Part shown: positions 1-8,167 of the stretch, one piece after another
Numbering within the stretch: position 1 is the stretch's first letter
How the letters are laid out: each line of letters starts with the position of its first letter
From: Edwardsiella tarda ATCC 15947 = NBRC 105688
GTDB lineage: Bacteria > Pseudomonadota > Gammaproteobacteria > Enterobacterales > Enterobacteriaceae
Direction: 5' to 3'
Assembly: GCF_003113495.2 (NCBI RefSeq)
Contig: NZ_CP084508.1
Coordinates: 1 to 64,000 of the forward strand
Length of the DNA: 64,000 nucleotides
Made by a program: the position numbers and the translations under genes
Notes under the pieces: model-generated
What the model saw: only the letters and a program-made list of their open reading frames with translations
Told to the model about the DNA's origin: nothing
Databases searched by the model: none

Positions 1-41
1 ATCAGGCTGAGGGGGAAGAGTTTGCTGCACGAACGCTCTCC

Positions 42-695
42 TTAACTATCATCTTGATCTAGTTCTCTATACCATCTTGTATCTTTGACTCGGCGCTTGC
101 GCTCATTACGCCAAGCTGTCCAGAAGACTGTCTGCGCAGACCATTTCGTTGCATTCAGGCGAGTAGGGGGAAGACCGGCTAAACGGCGCAGGCGTATTGA
201 GAGGATCAACACTTTTATTCCCAAACGGGCGAACTGGTACTGGCGCGCCTGAAAGAACTCAGTATGATCAGGCGGATTCCAGCAACACTCCGCAGCCGCA
301 CCAACCTGCCTTTCTGCTTCATTCTGCAATATAGGCAGCTCACGTATCTGATACATGATCCGAGCTGGAAGTGTTCGCCAGTTACCAGAGATCTCATCTA
401 GCTTAAGTCCACCCGGCGTACTGGTTGTTGGGTAATACTCGCCATCCGCATTCTCTTCACCATCATCAAGAACAATTTCTGCGCATTCCTCAACAAACTT
501 CTCTAACACAAAGACCAGTTCAGTCGATATGAAGAGACGCTCTTCGTCAGCTTTTTTCGCCGCCGCAGCTCTCTCACGCTTATCAATCCGATGCTGTGTT
601 AACAAAACACCCCCCAATGCAGCGCCGGCTGATACCAAACCGATCAGCAGTTGAGGCAGGTAATTCACGATAGGAACTATTAACGAGGTAGTCAT
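42..695 (-). CDS. Hypothetical membrane-anchored protein
   Basis: A 217-residue protein with one hydrophobic segment at about residues 5-32, followed by a basic, Ala/Lys-rich stretch. This suggests a single N-terminal membrane anchor with a cytoplasmic helical body. The C-terminus is rich in Arg, Trp and acidic residues. No family or catalytic motif was recognised. No convincing ribosome binding site precedes the ATG. The gene is divergent from the 1199-2064 pair across a 500-bp gap. Function unknown. Confidence 0.6.
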   Translation of the reverse strand: MTTSLIVPIVNYLPQLLIGLVSAGAALGGVLLTQHRIDKRERAAAAKKADEERLFISTELVFVLEKFVEECAEIVLDDGEENADGEYYPTTSTPGGLKLDEISGNWRTLPARIMYQIRELPILQNEAERQVGAAAECCWNPPDHTEFFQARQYQFARLGIKVLILSIRLRRLAGLPPTRLNATKWSAQTVFWTAWRNERKRRVKDTRWYRELDQDDS

Positions 696-1198
696 AGCGT
701 AAAAGCGGTCGTGTCAAATCACGACATAGGTCATGATGTGCTATCACATCGCACTATTTCCAAATAAATTATTACAGTGAAAACCACAACCTAAAGAAAC
801 TATTTCTTTAGGCAATTACCGAATCCCCCTACGAACCTGATCCGAGTTTTGCCTATAGGAAATAATCGGAAGTATACCACGGTCACAAGCTGCGCAATGT
901 CGTCTATTTATCCGATTTTTCTCGCTGACGATCACCCCGTCAAAACACAACATCTAGTGGCTATATCAGCTGGATAAGCCACTACATCGTGTATCGATGG
1001 GGTAAGGGGAGGGGGCTGACGATCGGCAGATCCGAAACTACCTTTTTTCGGATCTTCGCAATGAAAAACAGGCTGGTGATATGATTTTATGATTATGTGA
1101 ATAATATCATATTAAGTATGCTTATTGAGCATTACGCAATAAATCATTCATGATATGATTTCATACATAACCGGACACTATCAGATGGAGCATTCAGA
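696..1198. other. Intergenic region with inverted repeats, no gene seen
   Basis: No supportable gene. It holds an 8-bp inverted repeat (TAGTGGCT ... AGCCACTA, about 955-985). It also holds a hairpin whose right arm is the dispersed motif at 1041-1056, and AT-rich ATATCAT-type repeats just before the gene at 1199. These could be regulatory, but nothing in the sequence proves it. Confidence 0.5.
1041..1056 (-). repeat. Dispersed 16-bp motif, copy 1 (inverted)
   Basis: Reads AAGATCCGAAAAAAGG on the minus strand. Exact copies occur at 6361-6376 and 8168-8183, and an 11-bp core at 24550-24560. Here it also pairs with a nearby GATCCGAAA to form a hairpin. All copies lie between gene modules and none is inside a gene. 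Confidence 0.75.
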
Positions 1199-1468
1199 AT
1201 GGATGAGAAAGTATTCTTTCACCTTAGTTATGAAACTATGCTCGGCGACACGGAAGATTTCGTTAATGCGTGTCTTGAACGGGCAAACCGTGCCGACTGC
1301 AACGATGCTGATGCCGAGATTTCCCGGGCGCGCAGCGCGATCGAACTCTGGTACCACCTGACGATGGCGGGCCGGGCTCCTGAAGATGTCGCCGACAGGG
1401 ACCATCTGCGCCTCACCGAAATGCTCCTGCGCGCTCCAACAGCAGAACAACGTTCATGGCAGCAGTAA
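1199..1468 (+). CDS. Hypothetical protein, first of an overlapping pair
   Basis: An 89-residue acidic, mostly helical protein with no recognised domain. The ATG follows a GATGGAG ribosome binding site at about 1184-1190. Its last 13 bases overlap the start of the next gene, so the two are probably translationally coupled. GC content is clearly higher than in the flanking DNA. Function unknown. Confidence 0.6.
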   Translation: MDEKVFFHLSYETMLGDTEDFVNACLERANRADCNDADAEISRARSAIELWYHLTMAGRAPEDVADRDHLRLTEMLLRAPTAEQRSWQQ

Positions 1469-2064
1469 CAACCTCCCGCAAGCCTTCTCCGCTGCAGCGG
1501 CGGGTGCTGATTGTGCTGGCCGCCCTCGATGAGAAACGTCCTGGCCCCGTGGCCACGCGGGATATTGAGCGGGTGCTGGAGCGGGGCGGAGACGCACCGG
1601 TGTATGGCCCCAACCTGCGCGCTTCCTGCCGACGGATGGAAACGGCGGGCTGGCTGCGTACCCTGCGAGCGCCCAACCTACAGCTGGCCGTTGAACTGAC
1701 AGAAGCCGGGCGGGCAGTTGCCCTACCGTTGCTGATGGCTGAACAGGATCGCGTCCTCGCCGAACAGCGCGCTACGGAGGTGATCGTTCTTCCCTTAGTT
1801 CCACGCAAAGCGGCAGATACTACATCCCCTCATACTGACGATCGGCCGGTCACGCTGAATAACATCGGCTACATGGCGTGCCGGGGCGATTTTGTGGTGC
1901 GTCTTGACGGCAGCACCTGCCTGCAGCTGTGGAGCAGAGCCGGGCATCTAACCCGTCTCGCGGGCGATCCCCTCCAGGTAGCACAGTGGCTACAGGCCTG
2001 TCACGATGCAGGTATCGATATCAGGATACAGATCAATGAAAGCCACACACCAGAAGAGGGCTAG
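1456..2064 (+). CDS. Putative winged-helix plasmid protein
   Basis: A 202-residue protein. Residues about 12-85 (PLQRRVLIVLAALDE... then RMETAGWLRTLRAP... and LTEAGRAVALPLL) follow the pattern of a winged helix-turn-helix domain, where a helix pair is followed by a beta wing. The C-terminal half has no motif I recognise. It starts inside the 3' end of the 89-residue gene, which points to an operon. It could be a transcriptional regulator of plasmid functions. The fold is inferred from the residue pattern only. Confidence 0.55.
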   Translation: MAAVTTSRKPSPLQRRVLIVLAALDEKRPGPVATRDIERVLERGGDAPVYGPNLRASCRRMETAGWLRTLRAPNLQLAVELTEAGRAVALPLLMAEQDRVLAEQRATEVIVLPLVPRKAADTTSPHTDDRPVTLNNIGYMACRGDFVVRLDGSTCLQLWSRAGHLTRLAGDPLQVAQWLQACHDAGIDIRIQINESHTPEEG

Positions 2065-2210
2065 ATTAGGGAGCCAGCGCGATACGGTGGTGAGTCTGTC
2101 CAGTCGAGAAGATGGAATTAGCTCTTTAGCACGTTCACTAGTGCGCTATCCTCTCCTGATCCCCGCATTGCTAGAAATCTAAGTATCCAAAAAAGATTAA
2201 ATATACAGAC

Positions 2211-2235
2211 GTTATCCACCGAAACTGTGGATAAC
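2211..2235. promoter_or_regulatory. Inverted pair of DnaA-box-like sites
   Basis: GTTATCCAC at 2211-2219 and GTGGATAAC at 2227-2235 form a perfect 9-bp inverted repeat with a 7-base spacer. The right arm read on the minus strand is an exact DnaA box (TTATCCACA) and the left differs at one base. It lies in AT-rich DNA upstream of mazEF, far from the iterons. It may bind DnaA or only resemble such a site. Confidence 0.45.
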
Positions 2236-2281
2236 GCCGCTTCCTTTCCTGCTGTTCCCCACACTTACCCCCTTACCAAAA

Positions 2282-2339
2282 GTATCAACAAAGTTGACAC
2301 ATCTGTTGTTATACACTAAAGTATCATCATTGTTGATAC
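2282..2339 (+). promoter_or_regulatory. mazEF promoter region with inverted repeats
   Basis: A perfect inverted repeat (GTATCAACA at 2282-2290, TGTTGATAC at 2331-2339) brackets a TTGACA hexamer at 2294-2299. A weak TAAAGT -10 candidate lies 17 bases downstream. A second, closer pair GTATCA/TGATAC lies at 2321-2339. In this toxin-antitoxin family the antitoxin complex binds palindromes at its own promoter, so these are the likely autoregulatory operators. Confidence 0.5.
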
Positions 2340-2355
2340 AATAAGGGGAAGAGAA

Positions 2356-2601
2356 ATGGCACAAGTAGTAGTGAAAAAATGGGGCAATAGCCCGTCGGTA
2401 CGCCTCCCGGTTGCAATAATGCAAGCCGCATCACTTAACGTCGATGATACCGTTGATATTGCTGTAGAAGACGGTCGGATCGTGATCATCCCGGTGAAAG
2501 CAAAAGAGTATTCACTTGATACGCTCTTAGCTGGGATCACCGAGGATAACATTCATGAAAGAATGGGCTTTGGCGAGCCGGTAGGAAAGGAGTTACTCTG
2601 A
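2356..2601 (+). CDS. mazE: MazE-type antitoxin
   Basis: An 81-residue antitoxin of the AbrB/MazE fold. The N-terminus VVVKKWGNSPSVRLP, with LNVDDTVDI and a GRIVIIPV strand, matches the swapped-hairpin DNA-binding domain. The C-terminal tail (NIHERMGFGEPVGKELL) matches the part of E. coli MazE that wraps the toxin. It neutralises MazF and represses its own operon. A strong AAGGGGAAG ribosome binding site precedes the ATG. Its stop codon overlaps the mazF start by one base (TGATG), typical of coupled expression. Confidence 0.93.
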   Translation: MAQVVVKKWGNSPSVRLPVAIMQAASLNVDDTVDIAVEDGRIVIIPVKAKEYSLDTLLAGITEDNIHERMGFGEPVGKELL

Positions 2602-2933
2602 TGGTTTCACGTTTTGTACCGGATTCGGGTGATCTGATCTGGATTGATTTTGATCCCGTAGCAGGGCACGAACAAGGGGGAAAGCGCCCCGCCGTCGTAC
2701 TAAGTCCGTTTGCATACAACAATAAAGTCGGATTATTACTGTGCGTACCCTGTACCACTAAGGTTAAGAATTATCCCTTTGAGGTAGAACTTTCGGGAGA
2801 ACGTGACAGCGTAGCGTTAGCGGATCAGATCACTTGCGTTGACTGGCGAGCCAGAAAAGTAACAAAAAAAGGTACTATCAGCGCTATTGAGCTGGCCGAT
2901 ATAAGAGCTAAGGCAAAAGCCCTCATCGGTTAA
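2601..2933 (+). CDS. mazF: MazF-type endoribonuclease toxin
   Basis: A 110-residue sequence-specific mRNA interferase, very close in length and sequence to E. coli MazF. It has GDLIWIDFDP near the N-terminus, then GKRPAVVLSPF (carrying the conserved Arg), VPCTTKVKNYPFEV (carrying the conserved Thr), and a final IRAKAKALIG helix. No disruption is seen, so the pair looks functional. On a plasmid it would act as a post-segregational killing module. Its start overlaps the mazE stop codon. Confidence 0.94.
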   Translation: MVSRFVPDSGDLIWIDFDPVAGHEQGGKRPAVVLSPFAYNNKVGLLLCVPCTTKVKNYPFEVELSGERDSVALADQITCVDWRARKVTKKGTISAIELADIRAKAKALIG

Positions 2934-3126
2934 TTAAACATAGCCACTCAGCGCTCTGAAAGGCAACTAGCTGCCGGAGCGCAACAGCTTCTATCCTGTT
3001 ACTGATCTGCTGCGGGGCGGGCAACACCGCGCCCTGGGCCATCACCGGCACTCGATGCCGGAACATGCCAGGCAACCCTGGCCAACACGCTGTAACTCGA
3101 TCTTACGTCCCGCTTATCATGGATAA

Positions 3127-3453
3127 CTATTTATAGTTTTTTATTATCGTATTTATTGTTTTATACCTCTTCCAACTTTCCATAAAGTTACTCCAGTTAC
3201 GCCTGAATGTTAATATCCGCCATACGACACCGATCCCCCACATCACATAGACATAATACTCAAGATATTTAAGTACATGCTCTGAAAAATTCTTGCTCTC
3301 ATCTAAGGATAGAGTCGAGCAGTACATTACATTAAGAAAAATAAATGAAATGACACTAATTATTAATGCAAAACCAACTCTAAACCCCAACAATAAAAAT
3401 GTCAGAGCTAGATAGAATATGACTTCAAATACGATAGAGTCAGAAGAAAACAT
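3127..3453 (-). CDS. Hypothetical small membrane protein
   Basis: A 108-residue protein with two or three hydrophobic segments: FYLALTFLLLGFRVGFALIISVISFIFL (about residues 12-41) and YYVYVMWGIGVVWRILTF (about 66-84). A basic, Lys-rich tail follows, so it is probably an inner-membrane protein. An AGAGGT ribosome binding site lies about 5 bases before the ATG. No family recognised. It is low-GC compared with the neighbouring mazEF. Confidence 0.5.
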   Translation of the reverse strand: MFSSDSIVFEVIFYLALTFLLLGFRVGFALIISVISFIFLNVMYCSTLSLDESKNFSEHVLKYLEYYVYVMWGIGVVWRILTFRRNWSNFMESWKRYKTINTIIKNYK

Positions 3454-3518
3454 TATGACCTCTGTATAACCCTATAACCTGATTATAGATATTTAGTAGA
3501 ATAGCACAATCATAAGCT

Positions 3519-4319
3519 CTATCCAAGAATACAAACATCTCCGGTTGCCGGAGCGACTACTTCCGGCAACCACAAACGGCCCCATTTACCAGTACAATGA
3601 CAACCCATTATTTTATCTGGTTTATTTCGCTGTAGAAGCTGCCTTACCTTCCTAAGATTAATGGGGGATGCAAAGCGCAGATGAAAACCACCAAATATGG
3701 CATGAATATGATATATTCCGGTTATATTCTGGCAGTGGCGTACGATATCAATTAGCCCTCGATGGCCACAACCGACAAAGATGATCAGCCCCAAGTCGGA
3801 TTTATAGATTAAAACTCCCTCATCTTTTACATAATCTGCTTTTACATTCTTACTACCGGTAACACCATAAGCACGTGGTTTATCTACAGGAATTTCTCCT
3901 GACCACAAAAAACGCTCACTGATATGTAATGGGGTGCTGCTATAATCCATGCGAAAACGTGAAAAATCATTATGTAATGATAATTTTTTTATTCTTGCTG
4001 TATAACCTAAAAATCTTACTCCAGAGTAGCGCTCAATCGCCACCGTGGGATGGCATATTATCCGAGTTGAATCAGGTAACCACGGAACACCGCCGCAATG
4101 ATCATAGTGCCCGTGTGAAAGAACCACCGCAGTTAAATTTGTCAAATCGACACCCATTAAACCCGCGTTATGCATGAAACTATCATCAGGCCCTGTATCA
4201 AACAGAATTGAGTCATTTTCATCCTGTATCAACAGGCTAAGGCCAGCTTTAGCACACAGCAATTTTTTAGAGCTTGGATTGAGTCGGTTTTCCAACAGGA
4301 CAGTAACGGTTATGGACAT
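3519..4319 (-). CDS. MBL-fold metallohydrolase
   Basis: A 266-residue metallo-beta-lactamase-fold protein. The zinc motif HGHYDHCGG is at about residues 69-77, preceded by an LLFDTGP-like strand (SILFDTGPDD). A later GCGHRGLIDIVRHC and FGGFHL segment matches the group annotated as dihydropterin ribofuranosylaminobenzene phosphate synthase-like or Mj0301-like. The substrate is not known. An AGGAAAG ribosome binding site precedes the ATG. It stands alone between a small membrane gene and a decayed transposon, and appears intact. Confidence 0.8.
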   Translation of the reverse strand: MSITVTVLLENRLNPSSKKLLCAKAGLSLLIQDENDSILFDTGPDDSFMHNAGLMGVDLTNLTAVVLSHGHYDHCGGVPWLPDSTRIICHPTVAIERYSGVRFLGYTARIKKLSLHNDFSRFRMDYSSTPLHISERFLWSGEIPVDKPRAYGVTGSKNVKADYVKDEGVLIYKSDLGLIIFVGCGHRGLIDIVRHCQNITGIYHIHAIFGGFHLRFASPINLRKVRQLLQRNKPDKIMGCHCTGKWGRLWLPEVVAPATGDVCILG

Positions 4320-4379
4320 ATTGCTTCTTTCCTGAAATGGTTCGTTCTTTCAACACATTATCCACTGTACCACGAGCAC

Positions 4380-5560
4380 CTGTTGACATCCTCCCCGGCC
4401 TGAAGGCCAGAGATTCCTACGGCGCTCAGGCGTGGCATTGAGCCACACATGACCGCTTCGGTGGGTTCCTGCTGCTGGCGGCATTACCGCACCGCTCACT
4501 TTACAGGCTAGCCGGGCGTGTCCCGCCCTTAAAACATTGATCGCACCGACCAGATCGGCGTTTTCCTCGAAGCCGCATTCGACGCACAAGAACTGAACCT
4601 GCGTCTTGCGGTTGTCCGCCGACACATGGCCGCAGCACGGACAGGTGCGGCTCGTGTTCTGCGGTGGCACAGTGACAAGCCAGCCACCATTCCATGCCAG
4701 CTTGTAGTCCAGTTGGCGGCGGAACTCGAACCAGCCTTGATCGAGAATGGACTTGTTCAGGCCGGACTTAGCCCGAACGTTTCTTCCCGGTGCATCTGCT
4801 GTGCCTACCGCCGACTTGGACATGTTCCGTACCTGTAAGTCCTTGATGCACACCATCGCGTGGTTTTTGCTGATCGTGGATGAGACTTTGTGCAGGAAGT
4901 CGCGGTGGACGTTGCCAATGCGGGAATGAATCTTCTGGACGCGGGTCTTTGCCTTCTTCCAGTTGTTGCTGAACTTGGCCTTTCGGCTCATGGCCTGCTG
5001 CGCGCGGCGCAGCGCCTTTTCGTGCCGCTTGAAGCTGTTGAGCGGCGCGTAAAACGTCCCATCCGAGAGCGTGGCAAAGCGGGCTACGCCCATATCGATG
5101 CCGATGGCGCTCGTGGACTGAGGCACGGACTGCGCCACTTCCCGCTCAGTCTGGATGCTTACGAACCACTTGCCGCACGACTGGCTCACGGTGATGTTCT
5201 TCACCGTGCCGAGCACGTCGCGGCTGTTGCGGTAGCGCAGCCAGCCAGCCAAGTTTAGGCAGGAACAGACGGTTGTGGGCCTGATCGAGCTTGATTTGCT
5301 TCGGATCGGGATAGCGGAAGCTGTCGGACTGACCTTTCTTCTTGAAACGCGGGAAGTCCGCCCGCTTGGCGAAGAAGTTGGTGTAGGCCCGCTCCAAATC
5401 CTTGAGTGTCTGCTGCAAGGGATGAACAGGCGCATCGGCCAGCCAAGCCGTTTCCGCGTTGTTGCGCCACTCGGTGAGCAGCTTACATAGCCCCGCATAG
5501 CCGAGCTTCTTCTCGCCCTGCTTATAGCGTTCCTTCTGCAACGCCAGCGCTATGCTCAGG
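4380..5560 (-). pseudogene. tnpB: Decayed IS200/IS605-family tnpB (RNA-guided nuclease)
   Basis: A TnpB/OrfB of the IS200/IS605 group. The C-terminal RuvC and zinc-finger parts are clear: GIDMGVARFATL, SILDQGWFEFRRQLDYK, then CPCCGHVS ... CVECGFEENADLVGAINVLRAGHA. The N-terminal part (LQKERYKQGEKKLGYAGLCKLLTEWRN ... LFLPKLGWL) lies in another frame, so there is a frameshift near 5240-5250. The first 30-40 residues are missing, cut off at the 3' end of vapC. The usual catalytic Glu before DLQVRNM is Lys here (AAG). The 3' flank (about 4380-4425) keeps a GGCC-TGAA-GGCC hairpin like an IS605 right end. Confidence 0.85.
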
Positions 5561-5584
5561 GCACAAAATGTCGATCATACTACG

Positions 5585-6007
5585 TTATTTTGCCCAATCT
5601 TCCAGCATCAACCCCGCTACCCTCTCAAACTCCCGCGTATTATTCGTCACCAAAATCGCTCCCGCAGCGATGGCGTGTCCGGCGATCGCCGTATCGTTCG
5701 GGCCAATTGGTGTGCCAGCGGCGGCTAACGCGGCCTTAATTACAATGGTGGCATCGACTACCGTCTTATCCCACGGCAGGATGGCGTCCAGCCTGGAACA
5801 GAATGCATCAACTAATTGTACATGGCGTGGCGAGGCCTTCTTACCAATGGCACCGAATCGCATTTCAGCATAGGTGATAGCCGACACGACGATGCGATGG
5901 TTGTGCAGAACGGCTTGCTCTAGGCGTTTTAGCACTACTTCCGGCTGTTCGCGCATGATGAAGGAGCAGATGTTGGTATCGAGCATATAGGTTCGGCGCT
6001 GTTTCAT
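5585..6007 (-). CDS. vapC: VapC-type PIN-domain ribonuclease toxin
   Basis: A 140-residue PIN-domain toxin with acidic residues at the expected places: Asp10 in YMLDTNICSF, Glu48 in SAITYAEMRFG, Asp105 in GPNDTAIAGHA, and a TNNTREFERV segment near the C-terminus. VapC enzymes cut tRNA or rRNA loops. Its ATG overlaps the vapB stop codon (ATGA), so the two form an operon. The gene is intact although the decayed tnpB element abuts its stop codon. Confidence 0.93.
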   Translation of the reverse strand: MKQRRTYMLDTNICSFIMREQPEVVLKRLEQAVLHNHRIVVSAITYAEMRFGAIGKKASPRHVQLVDAFCSRLDAILPWDKTVVDATIVIKAALAAAGTPIGPNDTAIAGHAIAAGAILVTNNTREFERVAGLMLEDWAK

Positions 6008-6234
6008 AACGTAAAGCGTCCTTCATCGCTGATCACGTCTTCGCGATCGGCCATAAAATCCGAATCAGCTTTTTCTAGCTGTGCAAATGAGCCCCAAGTC
6101 GGACGGGCGGGACGTAAGATGATGCTGTCACCTTCCCGGATGATCTCTAGCTCACTCACACCTTCAAAATCCAGATCGCGGGGCAGCCGGACGGCGCGGT
6201 TGTTACCATTTTTAAAAATAGATACGGTTCGCAT
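6004..6234 (-). CDS. vapB: VapB-type antitoxin
   Basis: A 76-residue antitoxin with an N-terminal AbrB-like DNA-binding hairpin (VSIFKNGNNRAVRLPRDLDF ... ELEIIREGDSIILRPARPTW) and a C-terminal toxin-binding tail. It pairs with the downstream vapC. A strong AGGAGG ribosome binding site precedes the ATG. The upstream 100 bp is rich in palindromes, as expected for autorepression by the VapBC complex. Confidence 0.92.
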   Translation of the reverse strand: MRTVSIFKNGNNRAVRLPRDLDFEGVSELEIIREGDSIILRPARPTWGSFAQLEKADSDFMADREDVISDEGRFTL

Positions 6235-6308
6235 GATGACCTCCTAGTATTATGGCCTGATGGCCATTTGCATAGGTTAAGTATATGCATATGTTGAGCC
6301 TATGTACA

Positions 6309-6334
6309 GGCAATGTATATGTTATACATATGCC
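6309..6334 (-). promoter_or_regulatory. Probable VapBC operator palindrome
   Basis: A near-perfect palindrome of 26 bp with arms GGCAATGTATA and TATACATATGCC, 75-100 bp upstream of vapB. A wider ATAGG...CCTAT repeat lies between it and the gene. The position fits operator sites bound by the antitoxin-toxin complex. Confidence 0.5.
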
Positions 6335-6360
6335 TATGTTTGCATCGCTCATTTTCAGCA

Positions 6361-6376
6361 AAGATCCGAAAAAAGG
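6361..6376 (+). repeat. Dispersed 16-bp motif, copy 2
   Basis: Exact AAGATCCGAAAAAAGG. Together with the direct copy at 8168-8183 it brackets the RES toxin and antitoxin module. Confidence 0.75.
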
Positions 6377-6577
6377 TATAAGCAGATCATCCCTTCTTTT
6401 TGTGGAAGGCTGCTTCCTCGTCCTCCGTAATCCTCTGTAACTCTCTGCATTATAAGCTGTTGTTTTACATTTTTAATCGTTTATGCTTTCAGGGTCTGTC
6501 AGCGTAGCTACAGATACATCATCCCAAGGCGTATTCAGACCAAGGGATAACATTTCAACACAATGGAGATTAAGCCT

Positions 6578-6658
6578 ATGGCTTATACAAATCCGACTAA
6601 AAAATATGGTGAAAACTATGAGCATAAAATTAGGGGAAAACCCAAACGACGACGTTAA
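6578..6658 (+). CDS. Possible 26-residue basic leader peptide
   Basis: A short frame starts with ATG about 8 bases after a GGAG site and encodes MAYTNPTKKYGENYEHKIRG followed by KPKRRR and a stop. It overlaps the 5' end of the RES-domain gene in another frame. Its ribosome binding site is better than that of the RES gene. It could be a translational leader, the remnant of a gene, or chance. No homologue is recognised. Confidence 0.3.
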   Translation: MAYTNPTKKYGENYEHKIRGKPKRRR

Positions 6659-7307
6659 TCAGACTGTTGAAACTTCTGTAAATGCAGGCATGAACGAACA
6701 GGATATGGCAGCTTTAGACAAAATCAGTAAGTTGCAGGACTCACAGCTCCAGCTGAGCGGAGATACCGAACGAGCAAAAATTGAGGTCTTCCGGCTTCAG
6801 TTTGGTTGTCATGGCGGAAGCAATGTCTTTTTCAATCGTAATGGTAAGGATTGCCGTTACAGCCTTATTGATGGTATCCACGGATCTATGTACGTAGCCA
6901 GAGCTCCGGATACGGCGATGAAGGAAGTTTTTCAGCATAAAAAAGGACTCAGGGAGTCAGAACTCGATAATTACATGATGGGAAGCATCGTTATTGAGAG
7001 AGATATTAGAATCCTTAGTGTTAGCAAGCTGATTAAACGCAGTAACTTGACGTTGCATGATGTGACAACGTCAAATCGAGCAGTGACTCAGTATCTGGCT
7101 AAAAAGGTTCATTCAGCAGGGTTTGACGGAATGGAATTTCTGTCAAATGTCACCGGTGACCCATGCCTTGTTCTATGGCATAACGATCCGGCCGGAACCG
7201 GGCTGGCCACAACCCGGAGCCAGACAAGCCTCAGTCAGTTTGAATATCAGGACAAGGAAGCTGCGGATATTCTTGTTTATGACTTGGGAATTCCTGTTGA
7301 GGAATAA
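6618..7307 (+). CDS. RES-domain toxin (predicted NAD+-degrading)
   Basis: A 229-residue protein from the chosen start. RES-family landmarks are visible: Arg59 in EVFRLQFG, Arg80 in GKDCRYSLIDG, Tyr92 in GSMYVARAPDTAMKEVF with Glu103, and Ser176 in GFDGMEFLSNVTGDPCLVLW. RES toxins of Xre-RES modules consume NAD+. Possible starts are 6483, 6606 and 6618; the last follows a GGTGA site. The partner antitoxin normally lies directly upstream in the same operon. Here the likely partner is convergent on the other strand. Confidence 0.75.
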   Translation: MSIKLGENPNDDVNQTVETSVNAGMNEQDMAALDKISKLQDSQLQLSGDTERAKIEVFRLQFGCHGGSNVFFNRNGKDCRYSLIDGIHGSMYVARAPDTAMKEVFQHKKGLRESELDNYMMGSIVIERDIRILSVSKLIKRSNLTLHDVTTSNRAVTQYLAKKVHSAGFDGMEFLSNVTGDPCLVLWHNDPAGTGLATTRSQTSLSQFEYQDKEAADILVYDLGIPVEE

Positions 7308-7312
7308 CTGAT

Positions 7313-7334
7313 AAAGGGGGGCAAGCCCCCCCCT
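7313..7334. terminator. G/C hairpin between convergent genes
   Basis: GGGGGGC at 7316-7322 and GCCCCCC at 7325-7331 form a very stable stem between the converging RES and antitoxin genes. It lacks a proper U-run on either strand, but its position suggests a bidirectional terminator. The C8 run inside it could also be length-variable. Confidence 0.5.
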
Positions 7335-7338
7335 TTCA

Positions 7339-8028
7339 TTAAATTGCGTTTTGTGTACCGTAGTTGCGAGCCAGTCGGCGTAGTTCATTCATCACTTTTT
7401 CATCAGGATTACCTTTCAGAACCTTGGCGACGGTAAACGTACATCCTGCAGGGGTCAGGCCATCCAGAACAGTATTTCTCTGTTCCATAAAGAACGAATA
7501 TTTCATTCTGTCACTGAAGTTGCTCAGCATAGGCATCAGTTCAGCCACGCCCCGAAGCACGCCTTTATCCGAGATCCCCTCTTCATCAGTAAACTGAAAT
7601 ACCGGGTAGTAAAATTCACCATCAATATCGAGGGCAAGTAACCGATCGGTATCTTTCCAGGTTTTCACTGTTGGTTTACTCCGCCCCAAGATTTTTGCCG
7701 CCTCGGCTGAGGTGTATATCCCACCATCATTTTCCAGCGTTTGCAGGAACAATGCCTTACTGTGTAAACGCCGTTGCTGACGTTTTTTTTCTGGCGTTAG
7801 GCTGTTAACAGCACGGTGCTTCATGGACGTAAGGATGGCATCAAGAGCGAACAGTGCGTCGGTTTCAGCCATACTTTCAGGAGAAAGAGGGGTCACTCCA
7901 GACTGGATTTCCTCTACCAGAGTCTTAACAAAATTCTGGAGGCGTGCAGCTGCAATGCCTGAGTTCGACATATTGTGCATGCTGGAGTAGTGATCATTAC
8001 TGTGTCGTTTCTGGGTTGATGTGCTCAT
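7339..8028 (-). CDS. Probable RES-partner antitoxin (Xre/MbcA/ParS-like)
   Basis: A 229-residue protein. A helix-turn-helix is visible at about residues 105-125 (YTSAEAAKILGRSKPTVKTW). It is followed by DRLLALDIDGEFYYPVFQF and a C-terminal helical part ending LDGLTPAGCTFTVAKVLKGNPDEKVMNEL. This order matches antitoxins of RES toxins, in which an HTH precedes a toxin-binding domain. It has a strong AAAGGAGGT ribosome binding site. The pairing with the convergent RES gene is inferred from adjacency and family pattern. The convergent layout is unusual for this module. Confidence 0.65.
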   Translation of the reverse strand: MSTSTQKRHSNDHYSSMHNMSNSGIAAARLQNFVKTLVEEIQSGVTPLSPESMAETDALFALDAILTSMKHRAVNSLTPEKKRQQRRLHSKALFLQTLENDGGIYTSAEAAKILGRSKPTVKTWKDTDRLLALDIDGEFYYPVFQFTDEEGISDKGVLRGVAELMPMLSNFSDRMKYSFFMEQRNTVLDGLTPAGCTFTVAKVLKGNPDEKVMNELRRLARNYGTQNAI

Positions 8029-8167
8029 ACAACCTCCTTTTCGATTTTATAACAGCAATACTAGAGCAAATCGTTAAGTTGTGCAAGGTTTGTGCATTCG
8101 AGATTAGATGATAGCTTTAATCAATCAATGGCAATTATTTTATAGGGATTGCTAATTGCACCCTCCT

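Noticed and set aside
4626..5490. Plus-strand open frames opposite tnpB
   Set aside because: The tnpB homology is on the minus strand; these are shadows of GC-rich coding DNA.
7313..7334. Classical rho-independent terminator
   Set aside because: The stem is strong but no U-run follows on either strand; kept only as a probable hairpin terminator.
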